A stretch of DNA of 64,000 nt from Boswellia sacra (lineage: Eukaryota > Streptophyta > Magnoliopsida > Sapindales > Burseraceae): the NCBI GenBank assembly GCA_013180625.2, contig SNVD02013154.1, forward strand, positions 682,001 through 746,000. Reading direction: 5' to 3'. Each line of letters begins with the position of its first letter. Position 1 is the first letter of the stretch. Position numbers and translations under genes: made by a program. Of the stretch, positions 35,846 to 47,949 are shown piece after piece. The notes under the pieces were generated by a model. It saw only the letters and a program-made list of their open reading frames with translations, searched no databases and was not told where the DNA came from.

Positions 35846-36536
35846 TTAAGATAACGTAGCATTAATACTAGTTTAAATCTCTCTGCAATTGCGAACGCCA
35901 AAGATAAAGCAAAAAGAAAGCGACCCGCTAGTCAGAATGGCAGCATAAGCATAAGCTAGAGCTAATTAGCTTATAGAAATGAGAGAGAGAAGATGAAGGA
36001 TGAAAATGCAGTAACTAAGAAAGAGAAGCGGGGAGAGAGAGAGAATGCTGACTGGTGAGTGTTGTGTTGCAGGTTTTATGGCAGAACTATGGCAGAGAAT
36101 TTTTTAACTTTATCTATGAAATAATTCCTTCTCTCTCTCAATTCTTACACCTGGACAGACTGTACGCTTTTGTAATTGTTTCTCTCCCTCCGCGCTACTC
36201 AATAAGTACTGTGTCTAGATAGCTAGACTGCCAGAACGATGTGATTGAACAGACCAAAGCTTTTTGGCTATACCTTCTTCTCTTCTCTTAATTTGTTACT
36301 CGTAACCAAAGAAAAGGGATCTTTTTTCTTTTCTTTTCCTTTCTTTTTGAGGTCTGTTGTTCTATCATCTATGTCGGTGATTGTTGATACTGGCATAGGG
36401 GGAGCAAGCGAGTTCTGTGCAGCAGTCGAGTGTTGTAGTAGTAGTTAAAGGGTTTCTGGGTTGAAATGTTGTGTCGTTTAAGGTGGCTTGGTAGCTTGTA
36501 CTTGTAAATATGGTGTTTGCCGTTTCTAGAGCAGTT
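35846..36536 (+). other. 5' flank of the ERECTA-like pseudogene
   Basis: Pyrimidine-rich stretches (CTTCTCTCTC near 36128, TTTTCTTTTC near 36323) look like the promoter and 5' UTR of a plant gene. No TATA box or start site can be assigned with confidence. Confidence 0.4.
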
Positions 36537-37930
36537 ATGGCATTTCGCGTAGAGTTCATTACTGGTTTTTCTCTTCTTCTTGGGGTTTGGCTCTGCAGAA
36601 TCCGACGATGGTGAGTGTTGCCTTTAAGGGTTTTTTCTTGTTGCCAACAAAATGCAAGAAAAATTTTGAAAAATAAAAAACGAAAAAGTGCGAAAGTTCT
36701 GTTTTGAACTTTCTTCTTCTTGAAATATCTCTTCTTTTTCTGGCTTTTCAAAGAAAGTTGAAGTATTTAATGTTTGCTTCGTTTTTTCAAGTCAATTTTT
36801 CTCCTTTTTGGTCCTTGTTCATAACAAGAATCAAGGTCTTGACTTGTCGTTTAGAGTTCCATTTTACCAGTTTGATTCAAGGTTAATTGTATGTTAAGTG
36901 CTTCAGTTTCATTTTCAAGGGTTGGAGCTTTTCTTCTCAAAGTTGAGAGTTCCGAAAAATTACTGATTTTGATTCCTTATGAGTCTTGTATGTTGTGTGT
37001 TGATTCATTCAAGTACTTAGCTTTGGTGTTTAATTGCATGAACAATGTGGCTGATATTGAAGGAACAAAAACTTTATTGGAGATAAAGCAATCGTTCAGG
37101 GATGTGGATAACGTGCTATATGATTGGACAGACTTACCATCTTCAGATTATTGTGTTTGGAGAGGGGTCACTTGCGACAATGTCACCTTCAGCGTGATTG
37201 CACTGTGAGTATTATCATTGGCCTCTTCAGATTTTTTTTTCCTTCTTCATTTCTGAATCACCGTTGCTGCTATTTTTTGAGTTGTTGTCTCTCTCAATCT
37301 ACTGTTTCTTTGATGTGTTCAATTTTGTTTTCCTGTTGTAGTAATCCGTCAGGTTTAAATCTTGATGAGGAAATTTCACCTGCTATCGGAGATCTTAAAG
37401 TCCTGCTCTCAATGTAATATTTCATCTCTCTTCACTATTTGTTTACCGCTAAACAATTATGGGAGAATTTTGTCGAGGACTTAAAGCTTGGTCTAAATGA
37501 AAAGTAAATAATTTTTGCGTCCTTTGAACAGTGATCTCAGGGGAAATCGACTATCTGGGCAGATACCGGATTTGATTGGTGACTGTTCTTCTCTCTGAAT
37601 CCTGCAATTTAAGAGACTTAAGAGTTTTTTTATTTTATTTTACTTTTTTGGTTGACTAATATTGATGAACTGGTGTTATTAGAGACTTGTCGTTCAATGA
37701 GTTATATGGAGACATGCCATTCCCAATCTCCAAGTTGAAACAACTCGAATATCTATCTGTAAGTTCTCCAGCAAAGCATGCAGTTCAATTACTTTCTACT
37801 GCTAGTTTTCCCGTGTGGTTGTTGGTTTACGTTTATTTGAATTTGCTTATTGTTTCAGAGTTCTGAAAAACAATCAGTTGATTGGACCAATTCCTTCAAA
37901 TTCTTCCGGATTCCAAACTTCGAAAATTTT

Positions 37931-39553
37931 GTGAGTTCTTCTCCTTCTCTCTCTCTTTCTCTCTCTCTCTTTTTCTTTCTTTCTTTGTATAGATTTTTTT
38001 TTTTTTGTTTGTGAATCTATTAAATAAATGGTTTTATGTGAATCATGTGAAGCTAAAAAACGAAGTCTAACAGGCCAAAAATGGTAAAGATGAAGGATAA
38101 TCGTACAAACACTTTTAACTTTTTCAACTTGCATTCTAGCATCAAGCATGGTTTGAAGGGTGAAGACTAATTAAATAATTTGAGAGCTCTTGCTCCCTCA
38201 AGATGTATTTTGGGGTGAAATATGTTACACGAAAACCTAAAGCAAATCTATAAAGACTAAGGATGTTTAGGTGAAACTAATGAAAGTGTTGTGGATGGAA
38301 AGGCTAATCACCCATTGAAGTAATAAACAGGCCCTCTTATCCACAGATTGTGTTACCACATTGACTTGACAGAGTTATTTATATCAATATTTTTTGTGTT
38401 CTTAATAAATAGTGTTTATCAAAGATATCGAAAGAGAAATGAATGATCAAATGTCAGTCTCTTTAATTGTTAATTTCAGAGGACTTGCATGCATAGTTTT
38501 CCGTTTTATCATCCAATTCACAACAACATTAATCTGCATCAATCCATCAATAATTAACATATTTTGCACCTTTTTTTTTTTTTCATTTCAAAGACCTGAT
38601 TCAATCGCCATATTACAGCACCGCTACTTGTACAAAACACAACCCAAAAAAATCACATTTTCCCAATCTAACACTTGCGTTAAAAGTGTCTATCAGTAAA
38701 CTAAAAAATTAATAAATCAGTAATTTATTTATTTAATAAATTAATCCCTGTACAATAATCAGGTGAGAAAAAGTTTAATATTCCTCACTTTATACTTGAG
38801 CCCCCTTATATGTTTAATATATATATAATAGCATATACTATAATTTTTTGGATTATTGTAAGAACAAAATGATTTTATTGTTACCTTAAAATTACTTAAC
38901 ACAAAATAATTAACTAAACGAGAGATTATGCCAAACTGATGTGAAATATAATTTTAAAATTTCATCTTTATATTTTTCTTCCAGTAAGACTACTCTTTCG
39001 TTTTTTACTTAATTTTTTGATTGTAACCTTAATTATATAAGTTAGTGTTAAATTTTACTATTTTTATAATAAAGGTAGTCTTGTTTTTTTCATTAAATAT
39101 TATTATTTATCGCTGTATATTTATACTAAAATTTATTTAAAGTTTTACGATAATATTATAATAGTTTGTTTTAATTAAATTGGTATAATAAACTTAACGG
39201 AGGTGGCGTGGGGTGGGAAAAATGAACTCTCCATGTGGAGACTGGATATTTCCGATCTCCCATCCCACTCCATTGCCAATCCTGGTATCCTTTGCATGTC
39301 TGAGATCATGGAAATATTAATTTAAAACATGCGAGTTTTCCAAACATTCTCTAAGACTTGTCAACGAATTATTTAAAGAGCTAAACACTTTTAATTTATG
39401 TGGTCGATGCTTTTTTGAAGAAATTAAATGATATAAATTAGCTTCTGTTATGTTCTTAAAAGTAATATATTATTGCTTTACTTTTTTGTTAAACATTTTA
39501 ATCAACTGATGGAATTTTGGAATTCCTATGTTATTCTGGATTGCTATCTCCAG
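37931..39553. other. enlarged intron 6 of the ERECTA-like pseudogene
   Basis: 1.6 kb where other introns here are 80 to 150 bp (except intron 1). It starts with an intact GTGAGT donor and a CT-rich microsatellite, ends with an intact CTCCAG acceptor, and holds AT-rich inserted DNA including a hAT-like end. Confidence 0.7.
39195..39284 (-). mobile_element. one end of a hAT-like element, same type as 10895-12297
   Basis: On the minus strand this reads AGGATTGGCAATGGAGTGGG and ends near AAATATCC, close to the left end of the 10895 element (AGGGTTGGCAATAGGGTAGG, then AAGTATCC). The other end was not found; AT-rich DNA to the left may be its interior. Confidence 0.45.
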
Positions 39554-39788
39554 AGACCTGGCCTAGAATAAACTAAGCAGGGAAATACCAAGGCTCAGTT
39601 ATTGGAATGAAGTCTTAAAGTATCTGTAAGTATATGTTGTTAATATTATTATTTTCTCTAAATGAATTTTCCAATCTCCTAATATCTTTTGAATTTTTTT
39701 TTTCCAAACTTTTAGCGGTTACGAGGGAACAATTTGGTGGGTACACACTTTCTCCAGATATATGGCAGCTTACAAGTCTATGGTATTT

Positions 39789-42700
39789 GTAAGTACTCTT
39801 AGCATCTAGCTTTTGCAAGTCTATGATAAAGAACCCCGGTCCGTACCCGTAAAGCTCAGTCCTGGCAAGGTTCAAGCCCGGGACCTATAAGTTAAATTTT
39901 AAGTTAACCATCAAACCACATTGCTTTCTGTTTTATTTATTTAAAAAAAGTTTATATAATAAATTTTCTTTTATATATTCAATTAAAACTTATAAATTGA
40001 GGGAGCTGTGGTTTGAACCTAGATTACGAAAACTCATACAACCAGTTTGTCATCAGTGCTAGCCACGTCCTTGAAAAGTTTTATCCAACAGTATATTATT
40101 TAACTCAATTAAAAGCATGAAAATTTTAAAAATAAAAAAATACAGAGGAAATCCGGGATTTTTTTTTCGGGTGTGTGGGTGTAGCACGCTAACATCGATA
40201 AATACCTGCACCAAAAAAAATCCGTCCGAAAAAATCTGGAGATTTTCTAAGGTCACGAAAAAATTTTGTGGTCCGGTGCAGATGAGGGTGCCATCCCTAA
40301 CCATGATAAAAAGGACCCGCTAGGTTTGAGTTAAGTATTTTGCACCTTTTTTAAGTCGTCACTAGGATTCAAGTCTTTATAAATTATAATCAATGGATAA
40401 ACTGTGAAACTCATTTAAGGAATTGCCATTATCAATGCGCACTATTATATCTTAAGTAATTAAAAATTAATTGACGGAGAGAGAAGCAAAATAATTAAAT
40501 AACACTAAAATTTAATTTTGAGTTTAAAATAATTAAATAACAATAATATTAATTAAAAGCTAATTGATGGAGAGAAGCACTAACATTAAGAAAGTAGACA
40601 TTACCAAATTTGTTACTAGTTTACAGAATTGACATTGTCAATGCATACAGTACTACGAGATTTGTTACTAATACATAATAAATAATTAAAAACTAATTTC
40701 CTATTTAAGAAACTTCCTTTTAATCAATCAAACACTATAAACAGGCCAATATCAGTCACTTGGCATTGAAAATATCTATAACTTTTTGATGATATTAGAA
40801 TTACTTAAGAAATCCGTAAATTAATGTATAATTACGTAAATTAATGGCAGATATAATTTAATTTTTAATTTTATTATAATTTTGATTATGTTAAATTAAT
40901 TTCTTCCAATCTAGATAATATGGTATTAAATCGATAACTAAATTAGGAACAATATCACAACAATATTCCATCATTTATTAATTGTTTATGTTAAATATAA
41001 AGTTAACAAACTTTTTTTTTTCAATCTAAGATTAACTTAATTACTAATGTAGTAATAATTAATATATATAATAATATAATTACTAATATAAAATACTATC
41101 TGTATACTATATGGCAAAAGTTAATTCCTTATATAAAATTTTCTATTAATTCAATTACTAATTTAATGGAACTATACATACTTAGAGAGCTATTGTGTGG
41201 GATTGGATTGATTTCAAATAAGATAGCTATACTATTCTATATAAAAGGTATAAATGAATTATAATCCATCCAATATCAAATGTACGATGTTGGATATATT
41301 GATTGATTGATTTCTTTTAATTTTATAATAGGTAAATGTTAATTTCTCTTTTAATTTTAGATGAAATTATAGTATTGTGTGATTTTATATATATATATGT
41401 TGGTTGAATGATTGTTAATAAATGTAATATATATAATATAAACCTAGTTTGGAAAGAATAAACATTAATTGGTGTCAACCTCATTATATTACATCAAATT
41501 AGGCGAGTAATTTGATTGATACTCTTAGAATCTCTTTAATTAACATTGCTAATATTGAAGATTATATACTTAATAAAAATAACATTAATTAGATTGAGGA
41601 TTATATGCTTAACAATTGGAGATTTTAAAAAATTCGACTAGTATATTTAATGAGAAATAAAGACATAATTAAATTTTCATGAGTTGAACAATAGAAATTA
41701 AAATGCATAATAAATTAATTTAGGTAATTAATTAATAATTATTCATTATAAAAATTAATTATTAATAAATTTAATATCAAGATGCTAAGACAAGAATTGG
41801 CGCCTAAAACCCCAAAAATTTTGAAGAGTTTCTTGTAAAACAAAATTTTGAAACCGCCTAAAACCAGAAATTTATCAAAGTCCAAGACATTAATTGTATG
41901 AAGACACCCAACAGAGAATCGACCCCATCTCTCACATCTCCCTTTCTTGTTTCTCATAATTTCTTCATTATTTCAGCTGACCATACCCAATCGACCAAGC
42001 CGAATCCTCCATTATGAAAGCTTCAGATCTGATTGTTTTACTTTAGTTTCCTTTTCTTGTTTTCGTTGAAACGTTTTGGTTTTTTTTTTTTTTTTTATAA
42101 TTTTGATTCTAGTTGAATGCAGTGTGGTTGGATGCCCGAGTGTTGTTGTGTGGTTTCATGCAGCTCTAGCACATACGTGAAGGTACGCCCTTATAAAGGT
42201 TTTCTTTTTTCTTCTCTGTTAGTTTTATTAGATTTATTGTTTGATGATGGTTTTGTTGTAGTTCGTATGTGCCGTTTTATATTTTAGGGTTGATTGTAAT
42301 TGGGTTTAGTTTGATTCTTTTGGGAAGTTGGGTTTTAGGCAATTCAATTTTATATCTTTATATTTTGTGCGTTTCATCAGTGAATTATTATTACAATAAT
42401 TGTCAGAGATTGAATTTGTGATACAATTGTTCCCTTTTTCTTTTGTAATAATTAATTTACACATAAAAAGAAAATTTCTGCTATCTAAATTCTATTAGAT
42501 GGAAGATTCTATATGTTTTCATTTTGCCATGGATTAAGGTGCTTAGCCCTTTAATTTGGTGGAATGCATTGATTTGCATATACAGAAATTTTTATGCTTC
42601 ATTTGGCCCAATTAGTTGATTAAGAAAGGGGTTAGAGTTGCTTACCCCATAGGAAACTAGGCCTACATGCTTGTATTATATAAAGAGTTGTGTGTTTAAC

Positions 42701-43853
42701 AACACTCTATACCTCAAATTCTAGAAACTAAGGAAAGCCACGGGAAGAGAACGAATAAGGGAGAAAAGAGAAGAGGAGAAAAGAGGAGAAAAAGTGGGTG
42801 ATTTTTTACTAGCTTTGGATGAGAGGTAAGGAGTTTTTTTAACCTCACTCTCTTTTATGCATCTTTTGTTTGTTTACTTGATTAATCTGGTTTGATAATG
42901 TTTTAGCTTGCATTTTGTGAAATTTTAGTTCATAATATTCATGATACTTTGATCAAAATTTGATTGCGGGTGTGCGTGTTGGTGTGGTTGTGGAATGGTG
43001 AACTTGAGCTTCATGTGAATATTGATTTTTAAGTCAGCTCTTAATGTGTTTGTACTAGTATTTATTGACTAGCAGTTAGGCAATATCTCCTTTGTGTAAG
43101 AAAATAGACAGCTTTGTTTTGCCATTGGTTTAACTTGATTTTTGTGTTGAAATGGATTTTTGGTGAATTTTTGAAGAAATATGTTATATCTTGATTCCAT
43201 TAGTTGAGGAAATTGATTGCTAATTTTGTGGGATTCAAAAGCGGATGCAGCTGCAAACCTGAATTGATCTTAAACTAGTAAACCTGAAAAAAGATGCTCA
43301 AAACTTGTTTGAAATGAGGACGAATGAATATTGTTTTCATTATGTTTTATTTTTGTTGTTGTTGTTGTTTTATTTTTGGGAGATTGTATCTAAATTCATG
43401 GGGAATCTCCAAATTGCATCTTTGATTTAAAAACTATTTTCAGATTGCAAACCAAAGCCTCTTGACTCTCAATTTTGGGATTCTAATGAAATGTATAGAC
43501 TATGGGAATAACTTAATACAGATGCGTATCTATGATTTTATGCCTTGGGTTAATATCTCAGAAAGCTAATATATTATATATGCATGGTTGATGGAAGCAT
43601 TTGATATATATCATCTTTTTGACGATTTCATTCTCTAAGTTGCCAATACTTTTGGGAATTATAATTTGTGGTTTGAGATATTCTTAATTACAAATTGTAG
43701 GTATGAGTCTCAACTTGTGTATCTATTAGAGCTATTCTTAGCATTTAATAAGACTAGTGGCTAAATTAAAGTACACATAGCTTAAGCCATGGTTTCTCTT
43801 TATGTTAGGGCAATAACAACCTTTTGTTGTTCTCTCCAAAAGGAGTGGACATG
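39789..43853. other. AT-rich intergenic DNA
   Basis: No credible coding frame. A hAT-like right end (GGGTGCCATCCCTA, ending 40299) lacks a visible partner. A candidate promoter and leader near 42675 is listed separately. Confidence 0.45.
42675..42830 (+). promoter_or_regulatory. candidate core promoter and non-coding first exon
   Basis: A TATA-like ATTATATAAAG (about 42676-42686) is followed by a 140 bp purine-rich, ATG-poor leader that ends in a good donor (GAGAG then GTAAGG at 42826). No open frame follows that I can link to it. It may be the start of a dead gene, an LTR promoter or chance. Confidence 0.25.
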
Positions 43854-43861
43854 AGAGAAGG

Positions 43862-44567
43862 TAGGGGTGGGCACGGGTCGGGTCGGGTTTAGTGATAACC
43901 GACCATACCCTATTATTCATCAGGTTTGAGAAATAAGACCCGAGTTCGGGTATTTTTTTTGAACTACCCGATGGGTATTGACATCTGACACTCGACACTT
44001 ACATGTTGAGTTGTATCAGATTCACAGTCGATACTCGATATCAGTCTATTTTGGACGATATCGAGTGTCGGATGCATAATCTGACACTCGACATTTACAT
44101 GATGAGTCGTATCGGATTCATAACCGATATCGATATCAGTCTATTTTGGACGACATCGAGTGTCAAACGTGTCAAATATCTATTTTCGAAGACATCAAGC
44201 GTCATCCAACTCTCGACACTTACATGTCGAGTCGTGTTGGATTCACAACTGACACTCGATATCAGTCTATTTTGGACGACATCGAGCGTCGGATGTGTCG
44301 GATATCTATTTTCGAAGACATCGAGTGTCGGATGCATCATCCGACACTCGACACTTACATGTCGAGTCGTGTCAGATTCACAATAACACTCGATATCAGT
44401 CTATTTTGAAAGACATTCGAGTAATTTTACCCGATCATGGGTCGGGTAATATCGGGTACTCTAAATTTATAACCGATTTCGGTTATTTTTTCTCCCTTAC
44501 CTGATCACACTCGATTCGGATAAGGTAAACCCGATCGGGTCGGGTCGAGGAATTATGCCCACCCTTA
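43862..44567. mobile_element. hAT-type element, 706 bp, with internal tandem array
   Basis: Terminal inverted repeats TAGGGGTGGGCA/TGCCCACCCTTA (one mismatch) and perfect 8 bp duplications AGAGAAGG at 43854-43861 and 44568-44575. Subterminal GGGTCGGGTCGGGT motifs occur at both ends. No transposase. Most of the interior is a tandem repeat. Confidence 0.92.
43984..44420. repeat. tandem array inside the hAT element, about 4 units of 95-135 bp
   Basis: Units start near 43984, 44080, 44205 and 44339. Each holds GACACTCGACACTTACATG, GATATCAGTCTATTTTGGAC and CATCGAGTGTCGGATG. CGAGTGTCGGATG and its complement (GACACTCG) recur, so each unit is also internally palindromic. Short frames across it are artefacts of the repeat. 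Confidence 0.9.
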
Positions 44568-44659
44568 AGAGAAGGTGAGATGAGTGGGAAATTGAGAAGA
44601 GGCGAGCTGAGTATGAGGGAAGTGGGAAAGTCTTTAATAAGTGGTTTGTCTAGAGGCTA

Positions 44660-45183
44660 TAAGAGTAGAAGAAATGGTTGAAATCTTTTTCTTTGCTTTT
44701 AAATAAATGCAGTGCCTAACATTGAAGTGATTGAGCAAAAGTATCACATTCAAATCATTTGGAGAACTGTAATCTCACCTTCTTGTTTAGTGATCTTTTC
44801 GAGTTTTGGGATAATATGACAATCATATTCACAATAGTTAGTGAAACTATTGGGATCTCAAAGTTGGTTCCATTTAGGTGATGATCCATGTTGTAGGCTT
44901 GTAGCGTAATTAAATATATAGTTTTCATGGGAAGGAAGCCAATAATGGTGGATAATCATATTGGGAGAATATGAAGTAGGCGTTTAATTTATTAAATTTA
45001 TTGGATACTACATAGTTTTCATGGATCATTCGGCTTCATTTGATTCTTCCCTATTAGAGCTGCTTTATTTAAGAACCTTAACAAGCAAAATATATATAAT
45101 GTTAGCATTTATAATTAAGTAATTGATGAAATATAACTAAATCATAATCATATATAAGTATGCATTAAAATGTATTTGTAAAC
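44660..45183 (-). pseudogene. NPF transporter pseudogene copy A (partial, inverted)
   Basis: Reverse complement of part of copy D (equivalent to about 49152-49710): the 3' end of an intron and the start of the last exon. No open frame survives. It meets copy B head to head at about 45183. Confidence 0.8.
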
Positions 45184-46010
45184 AAAGTAGCCTTAATAAG
45201 GAAGAATCAAATAGGGCTGAATGATATATGGAAACTATGTAGCATCCAACAAGTTGAAGAGGTTAAATGTATGCTTCATATTCTCCCAATATGGTTATCC
45301 AGCATTTTTGGCTTACTTTCTATTAAAATCATGTAGTTAGTTATGTTAGAAGCTTACATGATAGATCATCGCCTAAATGGAACTAACTGTGAGATCCTAA
45401 TAGTTTCACTGACTTTTGGGAATTTGATTATCATGTTAGTTGTTCTTTTAATCTACAATCGTTTCATCTCAAAACTCAAAAAGAACACTAAACAAAAAGG
45501 TGGGATTACGGTTCTCCAAATAATCGGTATGGGATATTTTTGCTCAGTCATTTCAATGTTAGGCGCTACATTGGTTTAAAAAAAAGGGGGGCTTCAACCA
45601 TTTTACATCCTAACCGTAGTGGGGTTGTACCCGTCTCAGTTATGTGACTCCTTTCTCAACTTATTTTATAAAAGTTCCTCAATGCAAGCATCCTTTCTGC
45701 CTTTACTGAATTCTATAATATGCAATACCCTGATCACATAAGAAGTATTGAAAATTCTCTAGTCTCTTTTAGCGTGAGTGTAAAAAGTTTCTTCAACAGA
45801 ATTTTACTTCGCATAATAAATCATTAAACCGAAAGACATGACCCTAACTGACTGTCCCTAAATCCAAAGTATAAGACGTTGGATAATATTTACTTTGTTA
45901 TAGCCGGATTTAGAAAGTTGAATTTTATATATTTTTTGTTTGTTGCTCATCGATATCGTTATAAGGTTACCATTGCTATTGACAAGCACCAGAACATAGA
46001 GCTGAATTGA
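45183..46010 (+). pseudogene. NPF transporter pseudogene copy B (last exon)
   Basis: Corresponds to the last exon of copy D. The clearest surviving stretch is 45343-45579: SLTFGNLIIMLVVLLIYNRF and then GGITVLQIIGMGYFCSVISM, the TM-rich 'YDR...GITxLQRIGIG' region of the NRT1/PTR (NPF) family. Frameshifts and stops lie on both sides. Homology continues to the ancestral stop (AATTGA, ending 46010) and through 3' flank to about 46250. Part of the inverted-repeat array. Confidence 0.85.
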
Positions 46011-46258
46011 ATCAATTTCCTTGCTTCTCTGTGGGCATCAATCCCAAAGGCATTTCAAGATTTCAGTTTCTTTTTTATTCACCCTAATGCAATGCTACCT
46101 TTGTGTTTAGGGAAGATGAAAGTGGTCCTATTCTCCATTTTTGTAACCTCTTGTTGATGAAGAAAATTAATATCTTGAGTGACGGCTAATAATCACAAGT
46201 CTAGTATTATCAATACTACAAGCTTTACAATTATAAAGCATTTATTTTTCAGTGATGG

Positions 46259-47910
46259 TAAAGCTTGTTGCAGTGCTATCAATGGTAGACTTGTGATTAG
46301 TTATCATTTGAGATATTAATTTTCTTTTTCAACAAGAGGTTACAAAACGGAGAAGAGGACCACTTCCATCTTCTCTAAACACAAAGGTAACACTGAATTA
46401 GGGTGGATGAAAAAGAAACTAAAATCTTAAAATCCTTTGGGATTAATGCCCACAGAGAAGCAAGGAAATGAATTCAATTCAGTTCCATTATCCTATTGCT
46501 TTTCAACAGTAATGGTGGCCTTGTAGCGATATCGATGAGCAACAAACAAAAAATATATGAAATTCAACGTCTTAAACCCAGCTATAACAAAGTAAACATT
46601 GTCTAACTTTTCATACTTTGGATTTAGGGGCAATCAGTCAGGGCCATGTCTTCCGACGTAATGATTGATTATGCACAATAAAATTCTATTCAAGAAACTT
46701 ATTACACTCATGCCGAAAGAGACTAGAGAATTACTAATACTTTTTTTGTGATTAGGGAATTGCACATTGTAGAATTCAGTAAAAGCAAAAAAGATGCATG
46801 CCTCGAAGAACTCTTTTAGAAAATTTGGGGAAGGAGCTACATAACTGAGATAGGTGTAACTCCATTATAGTTAGAATGTAAAATGGTTGAAGTCTTCTTC
46901 TTTGCTTTTGAATAAATGCAATCACTAACATTGAAGTGACTGAGCAAAAGTATCTCATTTCAATTCTTTAAAGAATCGTAACCTCATTTTCTTATTTAGT
47001 CATCTTTTTGAGTTTTGAGATGAAATGATCTTAGATTTGAGGAACAACTAACATGACAATCGAATTCACAATAGTTAGTGAAACTATTGGGATTTCAAAA
47101 TTGGTTCTATTTAGGTCGTGATCCATCTTGTTGACTTGTAGTGTAACTAAATAGATGGTTTTAATAAAATAGAAGCCAATAATGTTGGATAATCATATTT
47201 AGAGAATATGAAGTAGGCGTTTAACTTTTTAATTTATTAGATACTACATAGTTTTCATAGATCATTCGGTTTTATTTGATTCTTCCTTACTAAAGCTGCT
47301 TTATTTAAGAACCTTAACAAACAAAATATACATAATGTTAGCATTTATAATTAAGTAATTGATGAAATATAAACAAATATAATCATGTATAAATATGCAT
47401 GAAAATGTATTTGTAAATAGACATATTTAAAAATCAATAAAAAAATCGTAATTCGATATAATATAATAAGTTAAAAGAATAGAACCTAAAGCGATGGTTC
47501 GAGAGAGTTTTAAAATTATATTTTTATTCAACAAAGGATCATAGAGAATTCCTTCTATAACATGATCGACTGGAAGCTAAAGCCCATATTTCTTATTAGC
47601 TATAATAAACACTTGAGCAATGTTAGAAATAATTTGGTTTCTGTCTTAACTTGTACGTAAACTCTACTCTTTATGAAGAGAATGATAGTTGGAAGGAACA
47701 TGCTTATGGCAAATACTGCAAATGTCCATGCCCAAGGAATGATTGAAAGATAAATCATGACCATTGTATTGATGATAAAAACAATGTTGAAAATAACATA
47801 GTACTAGTACTTAAAGAAAAGATTGATAGTTTTTCATCATTTTTCAGTAATTGAATCAAATTGATCCACTGTAAAAGGAACAATGCATGTCCTCATTGTA
47901 CCACTGCTTA
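46259..47910 (-). repeat. inverted-repeat arm (copy C with flanks)
   Basis: Pairs with B (45183-46227) across a 31 base loop (46228-46258), giving about 1.05 kb arms. It also pairs with D (48662-50345) across a 751 bp spacer, giving about 1.65 kb arms. Arms are diverged but collinear. Confidence 0.85.
46474..47905 (-). pseudogene. NPF transporter pseudogene copy C (last two exons, inverted)
   Basis: Reverse complement of copy D over its whole length. On the minus strand the penultimate exon (about 47905-47500) still shows RTCIVPFTVDQFDSITEK followed by stops, and IIPWAWTFAVFAISMF. The last exon ends at the same stop position (46474-46476). It carries many more stops than D, including a double TGA and a TAG in the first 35 codons. 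Homologous flank extends the copy to 46259 and 47910. Confidence 0.85.
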
Positions 47911-47949
47911 TAAATAACCAGAATATTGTCATAATAAGAAGCGCCTTTT

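Larger units (their letters stand above)
36537..39788 (+). pseudogene. ERECTA-type LRR receptor kinase, 5' half only, broken
   Basis: Eight exons in order match the N-terminal half of an ERECTA-family receptor, which normally acts at the plasma membrane in EPF peptide signalling for stomatal patterning and organ growth. Exons: 36537-36610 (signal peptide), 37063-37204 (LRR N-cap, DYCVWRGVTC), then LRR exons 37342-37413, 37532-37603, 37683-37758, 37859-37930, 39554-39625 and 39716-39788. LRR exons keep the family's 72 bp unit (LDLSFNELYGDMP, KNNQLIGPIPSN). Lesions: exon 1 is one base out of phase with exon 2; TGA at 37596-37598 and GC in place of GT at the next donor; a duplicated ATCT (37755-37758) before a donor; TAG at 39564-39566; and net +1 in the last exon (one base lost, two gained). 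The remaining LRRs, membrane segment and kinase are absent. It is a truncated duplicate of a functional gene elsewhere. Confidence 0.92.

Noticed and set aside
36891..37208. 105-codon frame as the true start of the ERECTA-like protein
   Set aside because: It reads back through intron 1 from exon 2; the N-terminal half has no family similarity, and the exon 2 acceptor at 37062 fits family exon phase.
39840..39890. tRNA or SINE-like B box (GGTTCAAGCCCGGG)
   Set aside because: No A box at the right distance, no cloverleaf, and no poly-A or target duplication could be seen.
44003..44504. Several overlapping frames of 69 to 127 codons on both strands
   Set aside because: They arise from the tandem, palindromic array inside the hAT element; sense and antisense frames repeat the same motifs.
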